DNA from: Bacteroidota bacterium | Lineage (GTDB): Bacteria; Bacteroidota; Bacteroidia; UKL13-3 | Assembly (NCBI GenBank): GCA_947449515.1 | Contig: CANFSD010000073.1 | Coordinates: 1 to 7,700, forward strand | Direction: 5' to 3' | Length of the DNA: 7,700 bases | Part shown: positions 1 through 6,595 of the stretch, piece after piece | Layout of the letters: each line of letters begins with the position of its first letter | Position numbering within the stretch: the stretch's first letter is position 1 | Translations under genes and position numbers: made by a program | Notes under the pieces: model-generated | Told to the model about the DNA's origin: nothing | The model's database searches: none | The model's input: only the letters and a program-made list of their open reading frames with translations

Positions 1-39
1 CATGCCACGCCATTTCATTTCTTCCACAAAATTTGTCAT
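1..39 (-). CDS. tyrS: Tyrosyl-tRNA synthetase, N-terminal 13 codons (cut by window edge)
   Basis: Reading the minus strand from an ATG at 39-37 gives MTNFVEEMKWRGM, open to the window edge. This matches the start of bacterial class I tyrosyl-tRNA synthetases, which in Bacteroidota typically begin with a NFVEELxWRGM-like helix ahead of the catalytic Rossmann fold. The enzyme charges tRNA-Tyr with tyrosine in the cytoplasm. The catalytic HIGH and KMSKS motifs would lie outside the window, so only the N-terminal signature supports the call. The gene is divergent from the AcpH-like gene, with about 100 bases between starts. On the minus strand I saw only a weak TATTTTTA box (positions 80-73) with no well-spaced upstream TTG, so I do not call its promoter. 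The same ATG preceded by CGTGGC occurs again at codon 13, apparently by chance. Confidence 0.82.
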   Translation of the reverse strand, partial: MTNFVEEMKWRGM

Positions 40-140
40 GCCACGAAAATAAGTTTTTGGCGGCTACTATGGTAAAAATATGCATTATTACTGATTCAGT
101 TTCGACAAAATGTTTTATTTTGTGGCTGATAAGAATAAAA

Positions 141-800
141 TTGAATTACCTCTCGCATTTTTATGTTCACCAAATTGGTGATAGTCCACAATATACCAGT
201 GGTTTAATTTTTCCAGATTTGGCGAGAGGCTTCGTGAAAAAGCCTGGTAATTTGCCCTTGGAATCTTACGCGCATTTGAAAGATTTTGCCAAGGGGTGCC
301 AACAACATTATGCCGCAGATAAAATATTCCATTCGTCAGAATTTTTCCATTGGGGAACAAACCAATGCACGGAAGTAGTAAAGGCCGCTTCCTTTGAGTC
401 TGATGTGCAGCGACGCTGGTTTATAGGACATATATTATTTGAATTGCTGCTAGACAGAATATTGGTTCGGCACCAACCCAAAGTGGCCATTGATTTTTAT
501 GAAAACCTGCAAAATTTAGATCAAATTCATTTGTTGGAATTTATTTCTTTACATGAACACAAAGAGAAAGATAGGTTTTTGAGATTTTTTGAGCATTTTC
601 GCATAGCCTCTTATATTAATAACTATCCGAATAATAACTTATTTGCCTATTCGTTAAGTAGAATAATAATGAAAGCGGGTTTACCCGAACTAACATTAAC
701 AGATAAAGTGGTATTGCAGGAATGTGTTTTAGAACTGGAGAATTCTGCCTTCAAAAATGTGCAGCGTATCCTATTAGAATTAAAAGAAGTATTTAAATGA
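141..800 (+). CDS. AcpH-like (ACP phosphodiesterase/DUF479-related) conserved protein
   Basis: A predicted cytoplasmic protein of 219 residues. The N-terminus (NYLSHFYV), an Asp in LIFPDLARGF (D26) and the block HYAADKIFHSSEFF (H56, D60, H64) resemble the acyl-carrier-protein phosphodiesterase family. E. coli AcpH removes 4'-phosphopantetheine from ACP and starts MNFLAHLHLA with a following D-x-x-x-G segment. I recall Bacteroidota proteins of this divergent type usually annotated as hypothetical, so enzyme activity is inference. The frame is open from TTG 33, and an ATG lies at 69, but family-like sequence begins exactly at TTG 141. That codon follows an A-rich stretch (AAGAATAAAA) typical of phylum leaders, and the upstream codons encode nothing family-like. 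The stop TGA overlaps the next gene's ATG (ATGA, 797-800), suggesting translational coupling. The protein is mostly helical, with no signal peptide or membrane segment when started at 141. Confidence is high that it is a gene and moderate on function. Confidence 0.6.
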   Translation: MNYLSHFYVHQIGDSPQYTSGLIFPDLARGFVKKPGNLPLESYAHLKDFAKGCQQHYAADKIFHSSEFFHWGTNQCTEVVKAASFESDVQRRWFIGHILFELLLDRILVRHQPKVAIDFYENLQNLDQIHLLEFISLHEHKEKDRFLRFFEHFRIASYINNYPNNNLFAYSLSRIIMKAGLPELTLTDKVVLQECVLELENSAFKNVQRILLELKEVFK

Positions 801-1864
801 GAAACTATTTTTTTGCATTATTGTCCTTTTGTAGTCTTCAAAATTTGCAGGCGCAAACGCTCAAATACAGTAATGAATTCTTGAATATAGGAATTGGTGG
901 TCGTGCCATGGCAATGGGCGGCTCTGTAATTGCTAGCACCACAGATGCAACTGGTGCTTATTGGAATCCTTCTTCAATGCTTCAATTAAAGGATAACCTC
1001 CAAATAGTTGCTATGCACAATGAGCAATTTGCAGGTATTGCCAAACACGATTATGGTTGTGTTGCCTTTAAGCTGAGTGAAAATTCAGTAGGTGCTATTA
1101 GTTTTGTTAGATTTGGAGTAGATGGTATTCCAAATACACTTTACCTTATGCAAGATGGTCAGATAAACTACGCCCTCATTAGAAGTTTTTCTGCGGTAGA
1201 TTATGCCTTTGTAGGCTCTTATGCCAGCAAAACAAAAATTGAAGGTTTGGATTTAGGTGGAAATGTAAAAATAATTAGAAGGGTAGTTGGAGATTTTGGA
1301 GGAGCTTGGGGCTTTGGACTTGATGCCTCTGCCAGTTATACGCACAACGATTGGAAATATGCATTTGTAGCAAGAGATGTTACCAGCACCTTTAATGCTT
1401 GGTCGTACAAAATGAGTGAGCAAGATAAAAAGCAATTATTGGCTGCCGGCAATAGCATTCCTTCTGGTGGTTTAGAAATTACTTTGCCCAGGTTTACCAT
1501 AGGTGTGGCCCGCAAGTTTATGGTCAAAGAAAAGTACAGCATCTTACCAGAATTTAATTTGGATTTTACTACAGATGGACAAAGAAATGTACTGGTAAGT
1601 AGTAAATACTTCAATTTAGATCCGCGTATTGGCGTAGAATTAGGCTACAATAACTTCTTGTTTCTGCGTGGAGGTTATAGCACGCTGCAGCGCATTACAG
1701 ATTTTAATGGTAAGAAATCCTTAAATGGTATGCCAAGCATTGGTGTTGGCATTCAATTGAAAAATTTAGGTATTGATTATGCCCTTGGAAATGCCTTTAA
1801 CCAAGGCTTGATAGGTATGAGTAATATTATTAGCCTAAAATTAGGAATCAATAGAAAAGGTTAA
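797..1864 (+). CDS. PorV/PorQ-family outer-membrane beta-barrel protein
   Basis: A 355-residue predicted exported protein. Residues 1-19 form a signal peptide (basic R2, hydrophobic core FFALLSF) with likely cleavage before Q20, giving the N-terminal Gln common in Bacteroidota exported proteins. The mature N-terminus contains FLNIGIGGRAMAMGG (28-42), then DATGAYWNPSSM (50-61). This small-residue hatch and 'YWNP' motif is typical of the PorV/PorQ branch of FadL-like barrels. The rest alternates polar and hydrophobic residues as in beta-strands (for example 232-258 and 272-295) and ends in a strand-like NIISLKLGI. In Porphyromonas and Flavobacterium, PorV shuttles type IX secretion substrates and PorQ is in the attachment complex. 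This sequence looks closest to the uncharacterised PorV2-like group, so a T9SS role is possible but unproven. No other por/spr genes are in the window. The start overlaps the upstream AcpH-like stop by four bases. The stop overlaps the convergent polymerase/ligase gene. Confidence 0.8.
   Translation: MRNYFFALLSFCSLQNLQAQTLKYSNEFLNIGIGGRAMAMGGSVIASTTDATGAYWNPSSMLQLKDNLQIVAMHNEQFAGIAKHDYGCVAFKLSENSVGAISFVRFGVDGIPNTLYLMQDGQINYALIRSFSAVDYAFVGSYASKTKIEGLDLGGNVKIIRRVVGDFGGAWGFGLDASASYTHNDWKYAFVARDVTSTFNAWSYKMSEQDKKQLLAAGNSIPSGGLEITLPRFTIGVARKFMVKEKYSILPEFNLDFTTDGQRNVLVSSKYFNLDPRIGVELGYNNFLFLRGGYSTLQRITDFNGKKSLNGMPSIGVGIQLKNLGIDYALGNAFNQGLIGMSNIISLKLGINRKG
1861..1864. other. Overlapping convergent stop codons (TTAA)
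   Basis: The four bases TTAA contain both stops. TAA at 1862-1864 ends the PorV/PorQ-like gene, and the reverse complement of 1861-1863 (also TAA) ends the polymerase/ligase gene. There is no intergenic space for an ordinary rho-independent terminator. Transcripts from each side must therefore end inside the opposing gene or depend on factor-mediated termination. I saw no GC-rich hairpin followed by a T tract near the junction. Confidence 0.9.
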
Positions 1865-3303
1865 TCTTCTATTTCTTCTTCGGGTTTTTGATGGTATAAA
1901 TCCAAAGCACAAATCATGGCTAAAAAGCCCCAAAATAATACAGCTATTTTATCTTGTTCACTATAGCTGTTGAGCAGCCCATGCGCTAAATAAGTTACTA
2001 AGCCTAATAAAATTCCTGCACTAAATATTCTTATTTCAAAGGTTCGGCCATCATAAACCAAACGCAAGCCTCTTTTAAAAGCAACCAAAATAAGCAATAG
2101 AAAACTCGCTAATCCAATCCATCCCGTTTCTGCCAAAGGGTTCAGGTATTCTGAGTGGGCATGCCCTTGATCGCCAAAAGCAGTTGTAATAGGTGTTTTA
2201 AATTCTGGATCTTGGTAGGGGGCATAGGTAAAAGAATATGCGCCTGGTCCGAACCCAAACAAAGGTTTTTCCTTAACCATATTTATTGCCGCAGCCCAAC
2301 GATTAACGCGCTCTAGGTTCGAAACGTCATTACGCACATTTGAAACGGATTCTAAATGTTTTTCAAAACCCTCTGCAGAGTTTTGTTTGTTTTGGTAGAG
2401 CTGGTAAAAAATATCATCAAAATTTACCATCACCAATGCTACCACTAATCCTAAGATGCTTAGCATGTGCCATAAACGCAGCCTTAATACCATGGCAATA
2501 CCAAATACAGTTGCTGCGGCCAAACTAATCCATCCTGCCCTGGTATAGCTTAAAATGAGCCCAGCAGTAAGCAACATTAAAAAGAATAAACTCAATAATA
2601 CGGTGGTAAAATTAAACTTCAATTTAAAGCCAAATAATATCCATAAAAGCAATATGGGGATAAAAAATGCAATAGCTGCTGCATAAATACCATGTGCAAT
2701 ATAGAAGGGAGCCATTACCTCAAAAGAGGTAACCTGAGAAAAATTATCTTCACTGTGTTTGATGAGGGTAATAATAATGACTGCTCCCAATGGAATAATA
2801 TAGGCCCACAAATAATAGCGGATATATTCAAATTTTCTAAAAAGGACTACCGCTAAAAAGTAGAAAACGGTAATAAACCAAGAACGCGAAAGGAAGAATT
2901 TAAAACTTACAATTTTCTCCATACTGGTGAAACTTGTAAAGAGTATCCAAGCTAAATTAATTAGAATTACGATAGTTAAAGGGTGTTTAAAAACCCTGAA
3001 ATCATATTCGCCATCTATGATAAATTTATAAATAACCAATAAGAAAATTCCTATAATCAGAGGTTCGTCGGGAATGGAGAGGCCCATACCTAAAACCACA
3101 TTTTCATAATTAATAGAAAGGGGAACAAGGCCTACTAAAATAATTAGCAAAATATCGAGCCGCAATAGGGCCAATAAAGATACAATTGCCAAAGCAGGCA
3201 GTGCAGGTGTCCAGTAAAACTCAAAAGCAATGCTGAGGGTATTGAGCACCATAAAGGTGATGCCCGAACCAATCAGCCACTTTTTTTTCGCTTCGAGATT
3301 CAA
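1861..3303 (-). CDS. O-antigen polymerase/ligase family membrane protein (Wzy or WaaL type)
   Basis: A 480-residue polytopic inner-membrane protein with roughly ten to twelve hydrophobic segments. Features of the Wzy_C/O-antigen ligase family are visible: SYTRAGW (252-258) at a membrane boundary, then a large external loop. The loop carries ERVNRW (331-336), the Gly-rich FGFGPGAYSF (349-358) and HAHSEYLNPLAETGWIG (381-397), with H383 and E392 as likely key residues. Such proteins join undecaprenyl-linked glycans, either repeat to repeat (Wzy) or glycan to lipid A core or protein (WaaL/PglL-like). Sequence alone does not separate these. The Wzx and Wzz neighbours favour polymerase. The start is TTG (3303-3301), four bases after the Wzz-like stop. 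The frame is closed by a stop only a few codons upstream with no ATG between, and the next Met (18) lies inside the first membrane segment. Codons 6-8 form an A8 run. The C-terminus is acidic (EEEIED). Confidence 0.83.
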   Translation of the reverse strand: MNLEAKKKWLIGSGITFMVLNTLSIAFEFYWTPALPALAIVSLLALLRLDILLIILVGLVPLSINYENVVLGMGLSIPDEPLIIGIFLLVIYKFIIDGEYDFRVFKHPLTIVILINLAWILFTSFTSMEKIVSFKFFLSRSWFITVFYFLAVVLFRKFEYIRYYLWAYIIPLGAVIIITLIKHSEDNFSQVTSFEVMAPFYIAHGIYAAAIAFFIPILLLWILFGFKLKFNFTTVLLSLFFLMLLTAGLILSYTRAGWISLAAATVFGIAMVLRLRLWHMLSILGLVVALVMVNFDDIFYQLYQNKQNSAEGFEKHLESVSNVRNDVSNLERVNRWAAAINMVKEKPLFGFGPGAYSFTYAPYQDPEFKTPITTAFGDQGHAHSEYLNPLAETGWIGLASFLLLILVAFKRGLRLVYDGRTFEIRIFSAGILLGLVTYLAHGLLNSYSEQDKIAVLFWGFLAMICALDLYHQKPEEEIED

Positions 3304-3307
3304 TGAA

Positions 3308-4318
3308 TTAGGAAATTAAACCGTCGTTTTCGTTTTTAAATTTCTCAACGAAGAGCAAAACAATACATGACAAAACAAAAGAACCTAATACGGCCCCTAT
3401 TACAATAAGCGAGCGTATTGGATAGGTTTTGCGTTCTGCTGGGGAAGCTGTTTGTAGTATAAATACATTACTTAAATTTCCACCAACGTCAATTTTAGAT
3501 TGATCCAATTTCTTTTTCAATTCATTCATTTGCTCTACTTGCAATTCCAAGGTATTGTATAAAGATTGTGATTCTGCACCATACAAAGCAAGGTTGTTTT
3601 GTTGCTGACGAATATTTTCATTCATCCCATTTTTGCCAATTAATTCGGTAATGGCTTTTGACTGCTCTTCCACATTGTATACACCCTTAGCCCCTAATTC
3701 TTGCATACGGGTTTTTATAGAATTGATCTCTTCTTCTTTGCGTTTGTATTCTGTTTCAATAATGTTTAATGCTTGCAATGCCAACCTTCTTTGAACTTCA
3801 GTTTTTACACTATCCAAAATCATTACAATGCCATTGGCCACATTTGCAGCTACCTGTGGGTCTTCATCTAATACATTTATTTCTATAGAGGCATAAGGTG
3901 TTTTTTTAACACTGATATTCTTATTGTATTTCTTTCCCAATTTATAGTTGCGCTCACTGTCGTCTGCAGCAATTCCATAATGATCGGCCAATTGAAATTG
4001 CGCTATAACTTTTCCTTTAAGGTAATCTGATTCTAAAATTTGCACATATTGTTGCGCTGCTACTTGCTCTCCAAATTCCAAAGGATCCTTTTGTTTAACC
4101 CTACTATCCGTCAATAAAGCAGATGAAATTGAATTGTTGGTTGAAGGGTAAAATACAGCCGTAGATAAAAATTGAGGTTTAATTACCCAAGGACTTGATA
4201 CCAAAATGGCAAGTATGGCCGAAATTCCACAAATGATAATGAGTTTCTTTCTCCATTTAACGATGAAATGAAAAACATCAATCAATTCAAAATAATACTG
4301 TTTCTTTTTCTTGTTCAT
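3308..4318 (-). CDS. Wzz/chain-length determinant family protein
   Basis: A 336-residue inner-membrane protein with the two-helix Wzz layout. A short basic cytoplasmic N-terminus is followed by a first membrane helix at about 25-43, a long periplasmic region, and a second helix at about 302-324. The tail is short and ends NDGLIS. The segment before helix 1 (YYFELIDVFHFIVKWRKKL) matches the Wzz N-terminal domain, and helix 2 is preceded by ASPAERKTYP (291-300), the family's Pro-containing stretch. Residues about 170-275 are rich in Glu, Lys, Gln and Leu and probably form the coiled coil of the barrel-shaped oligomer. These proteins set glycan length by acting with Wzy. No C-terminal tyrosine-kinase domain is fused, unlike capsule-type Wzc, and no separate kinase lies nearby. 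The gene sits 35 bases after the flippase and 4 bases before the polymerase/ligase, which suggests one operon. A possible internal promoter box lies just upstream. Confidence 0.85.
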   Translation of the reverse strand: MNKKKKQYYFELIDVFHFIVKWRKKLIIICGISAILAILVSSPWVIKPQFLSTAVFYPSTNNSISSALLTDSRVKQKDPLEFGEQVAAQQYVQILESDYLKGKVIAQFQLADHYGIAADDSERNYKLGKKYNKNISVKKTPYASIEINVLDEDPQVAANVANGIVMILDSVKTEVQRRLALQALNIIETEYKRKEEEINSIKTRMQELGAKGVYNVEEQSKAITELIGKNGMNENIRQQQNNLALYGAESQSLYNTLELQVEQMNELKKKLDQSKIDVGGNLSNVFILQTASPAERKTYPIRSLIVIGAVLGSFVLSCIVLLFVEKFKNENDGLIS

Positions 4319-4331
4319 AACTGTAGTTCCA

Positions 4332-4339
4332 CAAAAATA
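4332..4339 (-). promoter_or_regulatory. Candidate Bacteroidota -7 box upstream of the Wzz-like gene
   Basis: On the minus strand these bases read TATTTTTG, a full match to the TAnnTTTG -7 consensus known for Bacteroidota housekeeping sigma factor. The box ends 13 bases before the ATG of the Wzz-like gene, which would leave a very short leader. I see no convincing TTG/TTTG -33 box at 17-23 bases upstream, where the DNA already codes for the flippase C-terminus. Chance matches are plausible in such A/T-rich DNA, so this is a weak call for an internal operon promoter. Confidence 0.27.
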
Positions 4340-4353
4340 TAAAATTTAGCGCA

Positions 4354-5805
4354 TTAATTACTCTTTTCCGCTTGCTTACTTTTTAGTAACATTAAACCTT
4401 GTTCTAAATTTAGAATTTTTAATCCTACCATGCAGGCCAAGGTCCCAATTCCAATTAGTATTGCCGACTGCCACCAGAGCCAATCTAAACCTATAGCTAG
4501 GCCCATTAATAGCACAATTACTGTGATGGAAATAACAAACCGGCCAATAAACTTCTTTTCAAAGCTCAGTTTCAATAAGATAAAGGCTAATATAAAATTG
4601 GTAATCCCAATAAATCCTTGTGTGCTTATGGCCGCAATGGCCGCTCCCATAGCCTTTAAGCCTGGAATTAAGGTATAGTTAAGAGCTAGGTTCATTGCTA
4701 AAGCAATGCCTGCCAAAGTGTTAAGCACTTTAAAATTGCCATTAGCTGTAAGTAAAGTGCCATATATATACATGATAGCCAAAGGAAAGAAACACAAAAT
4801 AACCAATCCAAACACCCCAGCTGCGTATTCGGTGCTCTGGTGATTAAGCAAATGGATAATGGGGTTCTGGTAACAATAGGCAATGAGGCAAAATGAAAAA
4901 GCAGGTAAAAGCATCAATCCGGTGCTAAATTGAACCAATGGATTTAAATTTTCCTTATTGGCAATCATTTTAGAAAACATAGGAAGTAATAACATTGCAA
5001 CCAAAGCGGCCATCATATTGGCTGCCTCCAATAAGCGATAAGCAGAGGCATAAATGCCATTTTGGAAATCCCCATCAGGTATCAATTGTCTGATAAGCAC
5101 CACATCTAAACGGGTATAAAAAGTCATTAACAGGGAAAGTAAAGCGTAGGGCAACATTTGCTTAACCACCCTTTTAAATAAACCCAAATCTATTTTCCAA
5201 CTCAAATGATTCAGATGGGGTTTTATAACACTAAATGAAATCAACACAGCTACACTGTAGGCAAAGGTTTGTGCCAAAATGAAAGCTTGAATGCTTATTT
5301 CAAAAAAGCCAAACCATAACATCATCCCACACAAGAGAATCATTAAACTGCGATCTACCACACTCAGTAAGGCATCTGTTCTAAATTTTTGCAAGCCGCC
5401 AACAATACTCCTAAAATAGGTGTAGAAATAGGAGAGAATTTGGTTCAAACCGAGTATCCAAAGGAGTTTTAGCCTATCCATTGGGTAGCCAATGAGGCTT
5501 CCAATGCCAAGCGTTAAGCCTAAATAAATTAAACTGGAACTTAATTTAAAGGTGGTAAGTGCGGCAAATTCTTCTTGCAACATGCCTGGATTTTTTGCCA
5601 CATTGGAGGATGTGTAATTGTTAATGCCAAGGTCGAGTAGGGTAATGAAAAGCATTGAAAAGGCAAACAAATTGGTGTAAATGCCATATTGTTCATAGCC
5701 TACCGCATTCTGCATACCTCTGTCAATTCCAAGTATCCAAAAGGGCTTAATCAACAAGTTGACCGACATCAGGAGGATAAAGTTGGAAATGAATGTTTTT
5801 TTCAT
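4354..5805 (-). CDS. Wzx-type lipid-linked oligosaccharide flippase (MOP/MATE superfamily)
   Basis: A 483-residue inner-membrane protein with about twelve to fourteen hydrophobic helices and short basic loops. Its diagnostic segments are those of polysaccharide biosynthesis flippases. They are GYEQYGIYTNLFAF (36-49) with LLDLGINNYTSSNVA just after, TRLDVVLIRQLIP (231-243) followed by GIYASAYRLLEAANM (250-264), and NYTLIPGLKAMGAAIAA (376-392). The last is the common L-I-P-x-x-G-x-x-G-A-A signature. Wzx proteins move undecaprenyl-diphosphate-linked oligosaccharide units from the cytoplasmic to the periplasmic leaflet. It starts at ATG 5805-5803 with no Shine-Dalgarno, begins MKKT with an A7 run, and is the first gene of a three-gene minus-strand set. 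It is divergent from rnhB across 108 bases. A lipid II flippase (MurJ) is unlikely given the Wzx-type motifs and the Wzz and polymerase/ligase neighbours. The substrate sugar cannot be read from the sequence. Confidence 0.87.
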   Translation of the reverse strand: MKKTFISNFILLMSVNLLIKPFWILGIDRGMQNAVGYEQYGIYTNLFAFSMLFITLLDLGINNYTSSNVAKNPGMLQEEFAALTTFKLSSSLIYLGLTLGIGSLIGYPMDRLKLLWILGLNQILSYFYTYFRSIVGGLQKFRTDALLSVVDRSLMILLCGMMLWFGFFEISIQAFILAQTFAYSVAVLISFSVIKPHLNHLSWKIDLGLFKRVVKQMLPYALLSLLMTFYTRLDVVLIRQLIPDGDFQNGIYASAYRLLEAANMMAALVAMLLLPMFSKMIANKENLNPLVQFSTGLMLLPAFSFCLIAYCYQNPIIHLLNHQSTEYAAGVFGLVILCFFPLAIMYIYGTLLTANGNFKVLNTLAGIALAMNLALNYTLIPGLKAMGAAIAAISTQGFIGITNFILAFILLKLSFEKKFIGRFVISITVIVLLMGLAIGLDWLWWQSAILIGIGTLACMVGLKILNLEQGLMLLKSKQAEKSN

Positions 5806-5862
5806 CAGTATTTGCGCTGCATTAACGCTGTAAATTTATTGATTCGTATAAACTTTGTATCA

Positions 5863-5891
5863 TTGTTTAAAAATTACTTAGATTTTTTTTG
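5863..5891 (+). promoter_or_regulatory. Weak candidate promoter for rnhB
   Basis: TTG at 5863-5865 is followed after 18 bases by TTTTTTTG (5884-5891), seven of eight positions of the TAnnTTTG box (the A is missing). Transcription would start a few bases beyond, leaving a leader of roughly 15-20 bases before the rnhB ATG at 5914. The spacing fits the TTG/TAnnTTTG pattern of Bacteroidota promoters, but the -7 box sits in a T8 run (5883-5890) that could produce the match by chance. The same 108-base region must also carry the flippase promoter on the other strand. There, only a palindromic TAAATTTA (5831-5838) stands out, with no matching upstream box. Confidence 0.25.
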
Positions 5892-5913
5892 AAATCAGGA
5901 ACTTAAATTTAGC

Positions 5914-6513
5914 ATGGCCTTAATTAAATTTTCACAAAAAAATGTACCCGAAGCGGGTTGTGATGAAGCAGGGAGGGGACCACTGGCAGGTCCCGTTTTT
6001 GCAGCGGCGGTCATATTAAATCCAAAGAAAATGATCAAAGGATTGGATGATTCAAAAGCCCTAAGCGAAAAGGTTAGAAACAATTTAAGAAAGGAAATTG
6101 AAGACAAAGCCCTGGGTTTTGCCATTGCATCCTTAGATAATATTGAGATTGATAAGTACAATATTTTGAAATCTTCTTTTATGGCCATGCACCTTGCCAT
6201 TGAGCAATTAGATAAAAAGCCAGGGCTCCTCTTAATTGATGGAAATCGATTTCTAGCCTATCCCAATATTCCACACCAATGCGAAATAAAAGGGGATGCG
6301 AGGTTTCAGGCTATAGCCGCGGCATCTATATTAGCTAAAACATACAGAGATGAATATATGGCACAGATTCATGAAGAATTTCCGATGTACAATTGGAAAA
6401 AGAATCAAGGTTATCCTACCAAGGCACACAGAGCAGCCATTAAGGAATACGGACCATGCAAATACCATCGAATGAGTTTTCGCTTATTAGAAGACCAATT
6501 GCAATTGTTTTAA
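5914..6513 (+). CDS. rnhB: Ribonuclease HII
   Basis: A complete 199-residue cytoplasmic enzyme of normal length for the family. It nicks RNA-DNA hybrids 5' of ribonucleotides misincorporated in DNA, starting ribonucleotide excision repair, and can help remove primers. All four expected acidic residues are visible: D17 and E18 in GCDEAGRGPLAGPV, D109 in LLLIDGN and D146 in AKTYRDEYM. The GRG motif (20-22) reads the ribonucleotide backbone, and Y167 in NQGYPTKAH is the conserved tyrosine near the scissile junction. DDSK (45-48) and KGDARFQAIAAASILAK (126-142) also match the family. The start at ATG 5914 puts the DEAGRG motif at the usual distance from the N-terminus. There is no Shine-Dalgarno at proper spacing (an AGGA lies 13 bases upstream, too far). 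It stands alone upstream of the SDR gene across 82 bases and shows no functional tie to the polysaccharide genes. Confidence 0.97.
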   Translation: MALIKFSQKNVPEAGCDEAGRGPLAGPVFAAAVILNPKKMIKGLDDSKALSEKVRNNLRKEIEDKALGFAIASLDNIEIDKYNILKSSFMAMHLAIEQLDKKPGLLLIDGNRFLAYPNIPHQCEIKGDARFQAIAAASILAKTYRDEYMAQIHEEFPMYNWKKNQGYPTKAHRAAIKEYGPCKYHRMSFRLLEDQLQLF

Positions 6514-6595
6514 TTGAATCCAAAATGATTTTCTGTGTTTTACGCAGCAATAAATTAATGCTAAAAATGTAATTTGCCGGGGTCTGAACCAAACT

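Noticed and set aside
1..45. Nine-base direct repeat CATGCCACG at 1-9 and 37-45
   Set aside because: One copy is tyrS codons 11-13 and the other spans its start codon. Many nine-base pairs recur by chance in a window this size, and nothing else marks an att site or operator.
73..109. Promoter for tyrS: minus-strand TATTTTTA (80-73) with TTTG (109-106)
   Set aside because: The spacer is 25 bases, longer than the 17-23 usual for this promoter class, and the -7 box lacks its final G.
1253..1614. Open frames antisense to the PorV-like gene, and similar ones inside the other genes
   Set aside because: They lie fully inside well-supported genes, encode no recognisable motif and have no visible start signals. 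They are frame shadows.
5883..5890. T8 tract in the rnhB leader as a phase-variation switch
   Set aside because: Runs of seven or eight A or T occur throughout the window, and rnhB is a housekeeping gene with no reason to vary.
6502..6547. Two small inverted repeats after rnhB (CAATT/AATTG at 6502-6516; CTGTG/CGCAG at 6533-6547) as a terminator
   Set aside because: The first is only A/T-rich with five pairs and overlaps the rnhB stop. The second has five pairs including a wobble. Neither is followed by a T tract.
6570..6576. TAATTTG upstream of the SDR gene as a -7 box
   Set aside because: It is one base short of TAnnTTTG, and no TTG lies at suitable spacing upstream.
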